Below are positions 1 through 7,844 of a stretch of DNA of 10,000 nt, piece by piece. The position numbers and the translations under genes were made by a program. The stretch is from Acropora yongei (Eukaryota; Cnidaria; Anthozoa; Scleractinia; Acroporidae): the NCBI GenBank assembly GCA_014634225.1, contig BLFN01000010.1, forward strand, positions 3,823,271-3,833,270, given 5' to 3'. The notes below the pieces were generated by a model. That model ran no database searches. It had not been told where the DNA came from and saw only the letters and a program-made list of their open reading frames with translations. Within the stretch, counting starts at the first letter, position 1. Each line of letters begins with the position of its first letter.

Positions 1-788
1 TGACAGTGAGGTTGGGATCTTGAGGCGATTCAAATAAATCCAAATATGCAAATGTTCATTTTCTCTGACTGAACAAAACATTGTGAACTATTGCTCCAGC
101 CACATGACTCCTCAGTCTAGCTACGTGCGCATGTTCTTTTGAAATCCTCCTCTCATTGGGAGATGGGTTTTACTGTTGTCCATTCCATCCAGAATCATGG
201 TCATGTACTTTTCTGGGTGTTGTCTTGCCTTGTACTGGTGGGGGTGATAGTATTCTCTTTCTTTTCTTTATTAATTACACAAAGTAGGAAAGATGAAACT
301 TCATTTTGTGCAAAACATGTGTGAGTGTTTGGACCTTTTTTCTTTTGCATTGTTTTGAATAACTGTTCTGGTTAGCTCATCCGATAGTATGTTATGTGTG
401 GTTTAAATAGGTGTAAACTCAAAAATGCAATGAAATGTGTACCCGATCAAGAAATTAAAATGGAAAATAAAAAAGCAGCCACGTCGCAGATGGGCAGCCT
501 GCGCAGACTCAGATTGCTTGCCTTTGATGTCACAGTTATGTTTCCAGGCAGGAAACCTCCGTGGCTCTCAGCAACGAGCCGCTGTTGGTATATTGTGCAT
601 TTGCAGCTGTCCATGACAGCGCTTGGCATCTCATGACATTGTCATATCTAAGTGACCAAAAGACTCAGGTCAGTGGCACGCTTCCACAAATAATAATTTC
701 AGTGTTAACTTTACATTTTCTGTGCTTAGAACCAGACAGTTTAAAATGCCATTGCTACGAAACAGTACAAGAATAAGACTTTATATCC
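1..788. other. No supportable gene
   Basis: Only short open stretches occur here. One around 139-324 (+) would encode a hydrophobic, membrane-like segment but lacks a convincing start and any recognised motif. Another at 447-629 (-) overlaps an unrelated frame on the other strand. Between about 480 and 620 the sequence is somewhat more GC-rich, with CTGCGCAG at 499-506, which could belong to a promoter or a small exon, but nothing decides this. The left end of the piggyBac relic probably falls in this stretch; I could not find its terminal inverted repeat or a clear TTAA target site. Confidence 0.4.
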
Positions 789-992
789 TTTATATCCTTC
801 CGCTGTTCTTCGCCCAGCCTATATGCACTGAACACACTTTCTCTTCCTACCCTGGACATGAACTGAAATGTGCTCTTCGCGAGCCACAGGTTGATTTAGA
901 GCCTCCTGTGATCTTCGCTTCCTCTTCCTTTGGGTAAAACCATTGATTAGTTGCTTTGCCAAATCAAGTCTGAAGTTGATCATCGGTCGCTT

Positions 993-995
993 TCA
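993..995 (-). other. In-frame TGA stop before conserved C-terminal block
   Basis: The frame reads YRTNHGE, then TGA, then KRPMINFRLDLAKQLI. The latter is a typical conserved piggyBac block, so the stop is internal. A CGA to TGA change at a CpG would explain it. Confidence 0.7.
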
Positions 996-2249
996 CTCTC
1001 CGTGATTTGTGCGATACATTGATTCGAGAATGAAACTATTACGAACTGAAAGATTAAATAAAAACCAAAAGATATACCTATACCATTTTCGTGATGAATA
1101 ACCGGCAAAATAAAAAGACCGAAGCTGATCAGCGCGGTCAACTCCTCCCATGTCTGCCGTGTAAACATCAGCAACACGGGGCTTCTCAATTTGAATATTT
1201 CGCCCGTTTTTTTTCGTGCAACAAGACGTGATGGCTCGCTAGGCAAAACATTTGTGGACAAGAAGGAAATGTCTGTTTTGTCGTGCCATTTGGTAAAAAT
1301 TATTTTGCCTCGCTGAGCGCAGACTTTTCCCCCTGCCGCAGTTTGTTCTTTGCACATGGCGGCAAGTCTCTTCGATTGGATCGAACTGTGCCGCAAGCAT
1401 AGGTGTCTTGAGCTAGCAGATCCTCCATCAGCTTCGTGCTCGTAAAAAAATTATCGAAAAAGATATGCCTGTGATTTTTGAGAAATGGACTTGCCATTTT
1501 CTTCACAACATCATAACCTAGGCCGTTGGCACGAGGAACGTTTCCTTGTTTACCTAGGTAAACAGAAAAGTTGTTTACATAGCCATTTTGCGAATCAGCG
1601 GCCATCCAGACTTTGATGCCGTATTTTGTCGGTTTTGCTGGCATGTATTGGCGAAATGATAACCTTCCTTTAAAAGCAATCATCCCCTCATCGATGGAGA
1701 GGTTTTTGGATGGCTCGTAGGCTTTCTGAGAGTTCTCCAAAACGCCTGAAAGAAGTGAGCGAACCTTATAGAGGCGGTCGAAATTCTCTTCGCCACACTG
1801 TGGCTCTGATTCCGAATTTGAGAAGTGCAAATACTGGCTAACTTCCTCAAATCTAATTTTTGTCATAATGTTTTGAATTCCAGTGTTGCCAATAAGGGGA
1901 TCTGAGACCAGTACATTGCGAGTCGTGGAAGGTTATTTATTCCCATCACAAGGCAGATGCCGAAATAGGCTTTCAATTCTTGGCGAGTCACATCATGCCA
2001 CTTTGCGAGCCGTGTGTTATTGCCAGCAAGCTTTTGTTGAGCGTATCTGTTTGTCTCCCTCACGATTAAATCTATCAACTCATCCGAAAAAATCAAATTG
2101 AAAAAGAAATAAGACTTTGATTCTGGTGGAACTTCTACTTTTATTCCACATTGGCTGTTAAATTGTGAAATTACAAAGTCGGAAAGCTCATTTGACCACG
2201 CGGTTTGCTCGCCGATTGCATCAGCCGCGTCACCTTCGTTGTTGCTTTC

Positions 2250-2252
2250 TTA
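2250..2252 (-). other. In-frame TAA stop in transposase N-terminus
   Basis: Both sides of this TAA read in the same frame: acidic EEELEEEA before it and ESNNEGDAADA after it. It is therefore a nonsense change within the acidic leader, not the true end of the gene. Confidence 0.7.
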
Positions 2253-2426
2253 TGCTTCTTCTTCTAATTCTTCCTCGCCATCAATTTGTTGGACTTCGAT
2301 ATCAGAGCCTTCAAAATCTGCATCGGCATCTTCTTCATCCGAAGTACCAAAAATTTCCTCGATTTTGTCCAGTTTTAGCTTCGCTACTTCCGGCTGTTTC
2401 CTAAATTTGTCCTCCATTTGAGCCAT

Positions 2427-2802
2427 GCTAAAGTGAAAATATAACTTTCCACTTACTGCAACGTGTGTTGATTTTTGTACGATGAAATAACCTTCTGATC
2501 CTGTGTTAAGTGCTAGTGGGTCCTGGCAGGGTTGCCACCTTTCAGTGTGAGGAATTTAATTGCAGGCCCCTATTTCCTGTGACACTGAAGATCTGCGTTG
2601 TAGGAATGGTATATTTAATACCTATAACACACTAGAATGTCTAACAAACCATGAGAGATCTGCCGCCTCCCCTAAATGCTCCAAAAATCTATCTATTATC
2701 ACATGATTCGAAATTCGTTATTTAAATCACTTAGCAACATGAAAATAAGAGTAACAATTTCTCAAGGCTGTAAAACAACACGTCACGCAATCAAAACATT
2801 TC
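2427..2802. other. Non-coding flank of the piggyBac relic
   Basis: This stretch should contain the 5' untranslated part and right end of the transposon. A TTAA lies at 2506-2509, but no matching terminal inverted repeat could be recognised on the left side, so the boundary is undetermined. I see no gene. Confidence 0.35.
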
Positions 2803-3042
2803 TTACAAGATGTCAATATACATGCCAAACTGGGGTTCCATTCCTGGGAGTTGCTGTGCCAAGTGATCTCTTGCTGCGGTCCCTTTAGTCTTCTGTGAGC
2901 ATAGCTGTTTCAACATTTGTCTTTCGTGCCACTGGAGAAAGGCATTTGAGCTTTTAAAGGGAAAACCAGCCCTTGCCAAGTGAGATGTTGTTTTGGGTGT
3001 GAAGTGCTTCAAAAAAAGATTGGTGTTGTTTTCAGAAGTACA
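2803..3042 (-). CDS. Possible exon of unknown gene (protein-like open stretch)
   Basis: I do not recognise this sequence. On the minus strand the stretch is open for about 79 codons and ends with TAA at 2803-2805. Just above its upper edge is TTCATTTTCTAG (the TAG is at 3043-3045), which would serve as a splice acceptor, and also as a stop if not spliced. The peptide has a balanced composition with segments such as SHLARAGFPFKSS, FLQWHERQMLKQ and ARDHLAQQLPGMEPQFG, unlike random AT-rich frames nearby. The end, CTTGTAAGAA, could be read either as Leu-stop or as a GTAAGA splice donor, so it could be an internal or a last exon. No ATG opens it, and no partner exon was found. It could equally be a chance open frame or a piece of an old repeat. 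Confidence 0.22.
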   Translation of the reverse strand, partial: CTSENNTNLFLKHFTPKTTSHLARAGFPFKSSNAFLQWHERQMLKQLCSQKTKGTAARDHLAQQLPGMEPQFGMYIDIL

Positions 3043-3045
3043 CTA

Positions 3046-3614
3046 GAAAATGAACTTCGAGAAGCACGGCACCAAATTTGCCCTAGTTTGTTTTTCCGTG
3101 CAATTGCCTGCAGTCCTAAAAGAAATCTATCTTTCTGTTTGCTTGAAAAAGTTAGTGCCCAAGGAGTGCAATCTTTGTGGGGGCAAGCAAGGTTATTAAT
3201 CGTTGTTTACTAACATGTTCCGAGAAGGGGAGAGGATGTCGACTCTTAAAGTAGATCGACTAAACCAGTCTTCATCAACTTAATTATTTAAGAAGTTATG
3301 TTGTGTCCCATACAGTAGGCAAGACAAGGGGAACCTGGTTTTCGTTGCAGGAACCACTACCGGTAAATCTTTTTGTATCATCATGTTCCAATTTGGAAAA
3401 AGAAGTTCCCAACAATCTTTTTTTCTCTGGAAAAACAACATTAACGCTATAAGGGTTGACAAACATTTACCCTCTTGTTTAATGAGATTATTCATACCCA
3501 AATTTAAATTTCAAAAATCATGAAGCATTTAGATACTTAACAGAATGAAATGCAACTAATAAACTAACTAAACGTCGCAGACAATGGTTTATTTCCAATT
3601 ATATGAATTTTGTG
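3046..3614. other. No supportable gene
   Basis: This AT-rich stretch has only short open frames. One on the minus strand (3280-3501) begins with MGMNNLIKQEG but shows no recognised motif, no splice context and no conserved pattern. I see nothing else. Confidence 0.4.
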
Positions 3615-3860
3615 AAGGTGTCACCCTAACCTTAACTTAACCCTAAAGTAATCAATGGGTTGAATTAAACCCTAAAGGGTGAACCCTGCTTGAAAATCAA
3701 AGGGTTTGAGGTAAGGTTGAATTCAACTCTGAAGGGTCAACCCCTCTCAGCAATCAAAGGGTTTATGCAAGAACCCTGCCGTGTAATCAAAGGGTTTAGG
3801 TAAGGTTGAATTCAACCCCAAAGGGTCAACCCTGCTTAGCAATAAAAGGGTTTATGTAAG
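3615..3860. repeat. Minisatellite of ~56-57 bp units rich in AACCC/GGGTT
   Basis: The units begin GGTTGAATT and end with AAAGGGTTT plus a few bases. Clear starts are at 3658 (57 bp), 3715 (56 bp) and 3804 (56 bp). A shortened 33 bp unit at 3771-3803 lacks the first part. A partial, more diverged copy lies at 3615-3657. Each unit carries facing AACCC and AGGGTT boxes, so single strands could form small hairpins. The units have drifted by several bases each, so the array is not freshly expanded. Near its left edge (3623-3646) are two CCCTAA hexamers with CCTTAA between, which resemble degenerate telomere repeat. Confidence 0.85.
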
Positions 3861-4621
3861 TTTACAGTCAGGGGTTATTCTTCATGCACTAAGCCTCATG
3901 CCCAAAGACCTATAGTGAAAATGAAGCAAGAAGTTGGGCAGATTCTTTCGGCTCTAGCTGCTTAAAGTGGTGGGTAAAAAGTAAACAGACTCAAGTCATG
4001 CCATATCTAAAATGAAATTTATTACCAACAATAGTATACATTGATTTATCACTATGAATGTCAATTATAACTGCCGATAAGCTACCAATACTTGCTGTAC
4101 CTGAATGCCTGCGTTAGGGTCCTATTGACATTACCATTGAACAGAGTACGTGCTCTTTGCAAATTTGACGACAAACACTAAGGAGTTAGAACAAAAACTG
4201 CACCGATAAAGTGGATTCAATCAAGTGTCGTCGTGACTGCTGGCGCTAAAATGAACAAATCCTAATTGCAACAATTGAAATAAGGAGGGCGGGTAGGGGC
4301 TGCTTATAGCCTTGCAGTCATCATCGACTGTCCGTTAGAAAACACCATAAACCTGATTTTGATTAAGGCGTTAAACAGAAACCTAGCTTTGAGTTTTCTT
4401 TCTTATAACTACTCATAACAATAGTAATCTTCAACATTATCTTCAAATCCCTACCGACGTGCGACACATGCATTATGTGACATTGAAAAACATGTTCGTT
4501 CTTGCCATAAAAAGAAAGTTGGCATGTTTTCAGTGTGAGGAAGAATGTGACTTCTTTCTAGGTAAATAAGCTTTGCTCAAACCTAAAACACTCCAGCAAT
4601 TGCCTTTTGCAGTTTATCACC
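3861..4621. other. No supportable gene
   Basis: No open frame of convincing length, splice-flanked segment, or internal repeat was seen. The base composition is AT-rich like the surrounding introns. Confidence 0.4.
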
Positions 4622-4996
4622 AATACTTAACTTGGCATGATCAGATGAACGTTGCATGGAAGCGAAAATCAAATTGCTTGCTAAAGGTAACCTGCCTCTT
4701 ATCTAAATAGTTAGATAGCCTATTGAATACAAGTCGTTTTTTCTACAGCAACCACTAATTGATAATAGATAAAAGGGAAATGAAACGATAATTAACGCTT
4801 TTCTGACATGTAAATGCCGCTGATGGAGTTGAATCATATAGACAAAGTGTTTTACTCACCGTTTCCTTCGACGTTCGAGGACACGGAGTCAAAGGGGGCT
4901 CGTGTTTATGGTGAAATGCCCCAGCCAAGTGCACTAAAGAAGTCTTCGGAGAGATTTTGAGCATAATAATGAGTGGTCATTGATTTTATGAATAAT
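4622..4996. repeat. Tandem duplication, left copy (with exon-like block)
   Basis: The copy begins AATACTTAAC and runs to just before the next AATACTTAAC at 4997. Landmarks shared with the right copy are TTATCTAAATAG (4699), CCTATTGAATACAAG, CTTTTCTGACATGTAAA, GCTGATGGAGTTGAATCA and GCACTAAAGAA (4931). The first landmarks are offset by 360 bases and the last by 278, because this copy contains 82 extra bases at 4837-4918. That extra block holds most of the exon-like segment at 4860-4933, including its splice donor. Confidence 0.85.
4860..4933 (-). CDS. Exon-like segment A1 (unknown protein)
   Basis: On the minus strand this 74-base segment follows TTCTTTAG and ends at ACG|GTGAGTAAAAC, a strong donor-like site. 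Its last part is open and reads KHEPPLTPCPRTSKET, related to the ends of the three other segments of this class (for example EHGLPFCVRSLNKT at 5400-5477). It is the most diverged member, and 74 is not a multiple of three. I do not recognise the protein. It may be an exon of a minus-strand gene or a decayed copy of one. It sits inside the left copy of the 4622-5275 duplication and is missing from the right copy. Confidence 0.3.
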
Positions 4997-5275
4997 AATA
5001 CTTAACATGTCATGATCAAGTGAATGATAGGAGTGAAAATCAAATGGTAAGTTGTACCTTATCTAAATAGTCAGATTGCCTATTGAATACAAGTTTTTTT
5101 TTCCAAAGTAACAGCTTATTGAAAATAGATAAAATGGAAATGACACGATTAGGAATGCTTTTCTGACATGTAAACGCAGCTGATGGAGTTGAATCACCCC
5201 GGCCAATTGCACTAAAGAAATCTACGGAGAGATTTTGAGAACAATAATTAGCGGTCAATGATCAAATTTATGCTA
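4997..5275. repeat. Tandem duplication, right copy (exon-like block missing)
   Basis: This is the second, directly adjacent copy of the unit at 4622-4996, clearly alignable but diverged. GTTGAATCA here runs straight into CCCCGGCCAATTGCAC, so the 82 bases containing the exon-like block and its donor are absent. The intron-like flanks on both sides are retained. Confidence 0.85.
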
Positions 5276-5399
5276 CTGAGTAATGGCGGAAAAAACTTGA
5301 AGCAAGACGACAGCTAGCTGATTCGTTCTAGAATGGTGACACCTTGATGCGACTTGACTACAGTTAGTTTCCATGCAACGTTTCAGTTTTCTCACTCAC

Positions 5400-5477
5400 C
5401 GTTTTGTTCAGCGATCGTACACAGAATGGAAGCCCATGTTCTTGGAATAATGACTCGATCAATGCGATGACACAGAG
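5400..5477 (-). CDS. Exon-like segment A2 (unknown protein)
   Basis: This 78-base segment follows TTAATTTTCTTGGCAG, a good acceptor, and ends AACG|GTGAGTGAG, a good donor. It is open in phase 0 for 26 codons: LCVIALIESLFQ followed by EHGLPFCVRSLNKT. Another frame is also open, so openness alone proves little. The support comes from its relative at 5625-5694, where the two align with indels of three bases inside the segment and share peptide LxVI...Q.H..xFC.SLN. The intron sequence to its right (AATTAAGTGAGGTTA...) is also shared with that copy, so the whole ~225 bp unit was duplicated. No known domain is recognised. Its N-terminal half is hydrophobic. Confidence 0.38.
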
Positions 5478-5624
5478 CTGCCAAGAAAATTAAGTGAGGT
5501 TAAATTGAGGTTAATTGAGGTGCAAAACAACAATATACGTATTGTTGTGTTCCACAGCAAATTTAATTACTGCTATAAGCAAGACATATTAATAGTAATA
5601 TTGATATTCAGTGCTCTCACTCAC

Positions 5625-5694
5625 CATTGTTCAGCGATTGACAAAACATGGGTACGTGGCTTTGGAGTAATAATTTGAATATGATAACAAAGAG
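5625..5694 (-). CDS. Exon-like segment A3 (unknown protein)
   Basis: This 70-base segment follows TTAATTTTTTTGGCAG and ends CAATG|GTGAGTGAG. It reads LFVIIFKLLLQ then SHVPMFCQSLNN, clearly related to segment A2. Against A2 it lacks three bases twice in the body, and two more right at the donor, so its length is not a multiple of three. If spliced at this donor it would shift the frame; if read through, a TGA follows at once. It could be a last exon, an exon of another phase, or a dying copy. Confidence 0.35.
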
Positions 5695-5695
5695 C

Positions 5696-6319
5696 TGCCA
5701 AAAAAATTAAGTGTCGTTATTTTGAGGTTACTAAACATGCCTACTGAGGCCAAAATTGCGGTTGATGAAGTATACAGGGTGGCATTAAGCATAATGCCTT
5801 GAAAACCACTGTCACAGGAAATATTTCTAAGGTATCGATATCAAAATATATTGTTAAATCAGTAGTCATTGTAATACCAGGAATCCCGTCATACCACACG
5901 TTTGGTCACACGCTCGATCGAAACGTTTTTTCCGATGCTCTTTTCTCAAGGTGAGTGAATGTCTCTCCTTTTGCTTAACCAATATTCAACCAAGATTGAT
6001 TGATACTAGAATTAAAACCACCAGAAAGATGTGTAGATATGTGATTGTAGCAAACAGATGCTGAAATTCGCACAATGACTCGTTTCTTTGGCTAGTCAAG
6101 AGCACCGATGTGAACCCTTAACGCTGAGCACTCAATATGAAAGAAAAACTACCAACTTATTGCGAAGTCAACGAAATATCGAGTTTGTCTTGGTGAAAAC
6201 GAAATTGAAACGCCAAAAAAGCCAGTATTAAATCAAGCCTTGTCAGAGAGGCTTCCAACGAATTCAAGTGCAAAACTGAAAATAGTAGAAAGGAACTAAC
6301 AGCCAACATGTTCTAACTC
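5696..6319. other. Intron-like stretch with a plus-strand donor-like site
   Basis: Between the A3 and A4 segments no open frame stands out on the minus strand. On the plus strand CTCAAG|GTGAGTG near 5945-5956 is a strong donor-like site preceded by a short open stretch, but I found no acceptor or relative to support an exon. It may be an inverted copy of the class-A donor region. Confidence 0.3.
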
Positions 6320-6325
6320 ACTCAC

Positions 6326-6406
6326 TTTTTTGTCCAGTGCTAGAAGAGACAACGAAGGCCCGTGCTTTAAAGAACTTACACCCCAGTCAATGCCAGTGGG
6401 AAACAT
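6326..6406 (-). CDS. Exon-like segment A4 (unknown protein)
   Basis: This 81-base segment follows TTGGTATTCGTAG and ends AAAAAA|GTGAGTGAG. In phase 0 it is open for 27 codons, beginning MFPTGIDWG and ending KHGPSLSLLALDKK. That ending lines up with EHGLPFCVRSLNKT of segment A2 over the same 14 positions before the donor. DNA similarity is low, so peptide resemblance at a fixed distance from a shared donor is the main support. An internal GGTGTAAGT (near 6381-6373) could act as an alternative donor. Function unknown. Confidence 0.33.
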
Positions 6407-6773
6407 CTACGAATACCAAGAAATTGAAGAGGCCTTAAAGTAAGAAATGGCAGTGTCAGATCTAAAGGGAACTCAGGGCTACAATAATGTCAGCCGAAGT
6501 AAAATACAGTGCTCCTTGTTCATAGCATTCACAATAAATAGTAATAGCCACCGAGAAAAGATCACCCGCTAAAGTATTAACTACATAGTAGTTTAAAGGC
6601 AGATTAACATTTTGCTTCTAATGTAATTCTTCCCAATCGGTTTCCTTCTTATTATGTTGGAGTAATAAACAAATAATTCATCCCTAGATATCCAGAATAA
6701 TCGTGAATTAAAACATTAAAAAACACACAAGCAAACCGACTACCCAATTTGTGCAACAAAAGGACAAACTTAC

Positions 6774-6829
6774 CATGTAAACTTCCTTGGTGCTTGCCTT
6801 GGCGATAAAATTACTTGCCAGTATATTAG
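6774..6829 (-). CDS. Exon-like segment B1 (unknown protein)
   Basis: This 56-base segment follows AATTTTCTGTAG and ends TACATG|GTAAGTTTGTCC. Counting the preceding G as a codon start, it reads ANILASN then FIAKASTKEVYM. The last twelve residues align position by position with YLSQAITEEVHT in segment B2, with conservative changes (F/Y, I/L, A/S, K/Q, K/E). The intron on its left (AAAGGACAAACTTAC and beyond) is also shared with B2. The length is not a multiple of three from the nearest AG, so the phase does not join simply to B2. No known family recognised. Confidence 0.33.
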
Positions 6830-6988
6830 CTACAGAAAATTTAAAAAATGGAATAAGATTTCGCTTCAAATGGAATTTTCTTGAACCTGTTTCTTGCTAA
6901 TTATCTTGCAGTATTCAAATAGTTTGGCTACGCTAGACTGAATAAGTAACCACCAAATATCTTGAAAAATCACAAATTAAACACAATA

Positions 6989-7032
6989 GAAAAAAAAAGA
7001 AAGAAAGACAGAGACAAACAAGCAAACAAACT
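6989..7032. repeat. Purine-rich low-complexity tract
   Basis: A run of A bases is followed by GAAAGAAAG, GACAGAGACAAA and CAAGCAAACAAAC. It is a simple-sequence tract within an intron-like stretch, with no coding sign. Confidence 0.8.
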
Positions 7033-7068
7033 TGAAAAAAAAGGCACATGCTAAAAGGACAAACTTAC

Positions 7069-7116
7069 AGTGTGAACCTCCTCGGTGATTGCTTGGCTAA
7101 GATAGGTCTTTTCAGC
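7069..7116 (-). CDS. Exon-like segment B2 (unknown protein)
   Basis: This 48-base segment follows TGCCCTTCCAG and ends CACACT|GTAAGTTTGTCC. In phase 0 it reads AEKTYLSQAITEEVHT. It is the partner of B1, related in both peptide and flanking intron. A competing reading exists: another minus-strand frame is open without splicing from about 7220 down to a TAA at the donor, containing FTNQERSLHDVTRVQKC. The segment may therefore belong to a longer unspliced repeat instead of a spliced gene. Confidence 0.33.
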
Positions 7117-7220
7117 CTGGAAGGGCATTTTTGTACCCTTGTGACGTCATGCAGAGAACGTTCCTGATTGGTAAAAACAGAAGCCCCCTGCGGCAAACAG
7201 GAAAAGCAGAAACAAAAATC

Positions 7221-7844
7221 AAAATGAATTTATTGTAGCTCGTGCCCCAATGACTAACGGGTAAAAGGTCAACGTCGATAGAAGTCAGGGAATACCATAG
7301 CACTGATGGTGGTCTTGCATCGTCCCTGTCACAGTCTCATTATTTGAAAACAGACTAAAAAGGGGAGAAGTAGAAACTGAGAGACCCGCTCAGTTCCACA
7401 GCGAAGTAAAAAGGAAACCTATAACTATCTCCTTTTTTAACGAGTTTCACAACTAGAGACATTTAACACTACCGCTAGCACCTTACGAGGTACCTGCATG
7501 TTTATTTCCAGCCTTTAATAAAATCACCGCTGAGATTTCTTTATGAATGAAAATGAACAAGTAAGGCAACGTCACAACGGAAACAATGATATGCTTATTA
7601 CTTAGGAAATCCTTCCACGCAGTACTATTGTTCAACAACGATAGATTTCCAAGAGGTTTAAGAGAATAAGATCATGTATAAAACCTTGTTGAACAACAAG
7701 TTAACTGACAGCAAACCCAGTGAACCGTTGGTCACTAACTCTGTGTTAATAGCAGACTTTTTTTACCCACAAAATGGCAACTGAACGCTGTAGCCAATAG
7801 AAAGAATACAAAAATCAACTCAACTGCATCAGCCTTGGTCAGAA
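7221..7844. other. No supportable gene
   Basis: Only short open frames without recognised motifs occur. A weak hairpin (CTTGTT-GAAC-AACAAG) lies around 7684-7699. Nothing else stands out. Confidence 0.35.

Larger units (their letters stand above)
789..2426 (-). pseudogene. Decayed piggyBac-type (PGBD-like) transposase
   Basis: This is a relic of a cut-and-paste DNA transposase that in intact form excises at and inserts into TTAA. Reading starts at the ATG at 2426-2424 with an acidic N-terminus (runs of D and E around 2350-2255), as usual in the family. The core follows: DELIDLIVRETNRY, YFGICLVMGINNLPR, then FEEVSQYLHF. The three catalytic aspartates are readable: NLSIDEG (D codon 1690-1692), FFDNFF (1453-1455) and MGGVDRADQL (1137-1139). 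FRLDLAKQLI and the start of the C-terminal Cys-rich finger (KRKCVQC) come last. The reading frame must change three times, near 1896-1899 (GGGG), 1325-1333 (TTTTCCCCC) and 1207-1214 (T8). There are in-frame stops at 2250-2252 (TAA), 993-995 (TGA, plausibly from CGA) and 819-821 (TAG). Similarity fades near 789. Original length would be roughly 530-550 residues, about normal for the family. No neighbouring gene depends on it, and no terminal repeats were found. The family call is strong; the gene cannot make a full protein as written. Confidence 0.95.
6590..7080. repeat. Diverged tandem duplication around segments B1 and B2
   Basis: The intron-like sequence left of B1 (about 6600-6773) and that left of B2 (about 6840-7068) share a loose order of landmarks: TTTCGCTTC/TTTTGCTTC, a GGTTTCCTTCTTATTAT/TGTTTCTTGCTAATTAT block, TATC(C/T)(A/T)GAA(T/A)AAT, and AAAGGACAAACTTAC just before each segment. 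This indicates duplication of a ~290 bp unit that has since diverged, with the right copy lengthened by a purine-rich simple repeat. Confidence 0.5.

Noticed and set aside
139..324. Open plus-strand stretch with a membrane-like hydrophobic segment
   Set aside because: It opens on TTG, its first ATG lies inside, there is no homology or splice context, and an AT-rich T-heavy frame gives hydrophobic peptides by chance.
394..636. Overlapping open frames on both strands around 394-636
   Set aside because: Both strands are open over the same GC-richer patch; neither shows a motif, so no coding call can be chosen.
1883..2421. Plus-strand open frames opposite the transposase
   Set aside because: They are antisense shadows of the piggyBac coding sequence; the Ser/Leu-rich peptides come from reading its acidic leader backwards.
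2506..2509. TTAA as right-hand piggyBac target site
   Set aside because: The bases beside it do not match any sequence next to a TTAA on the left side, so no terminal inverted repeat pair could be shown.
3280..3501. Minus-strand open frame beginning MGMNNLIKQEG
   Set aside because: No motif, no splice signals, and no paralog in the window.
4755..5258. Two similar minus-strand open frames sharing DSTPSAAFTCQKS
   Set aside because: The shared peptide comes from the duplicated intron-like DNA; the frames have no conserved codon pattern and are better explained by the segmental duplication.
5780..5797. GGCATTA-AGCA-TAATGCC hairpin as a terminator or regulatory stem
   Set aside because: Seven base pairs is within chance for 10 kb, and intrinsic terminators do not apply in a eukaryotic setting.
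5945..5956. Plus-strand donor-like CAAG|GTGAGTG as evidence of a plus-strand gene
   Set aside because: A single donor without acceptor, relative or long open frame is not enough.
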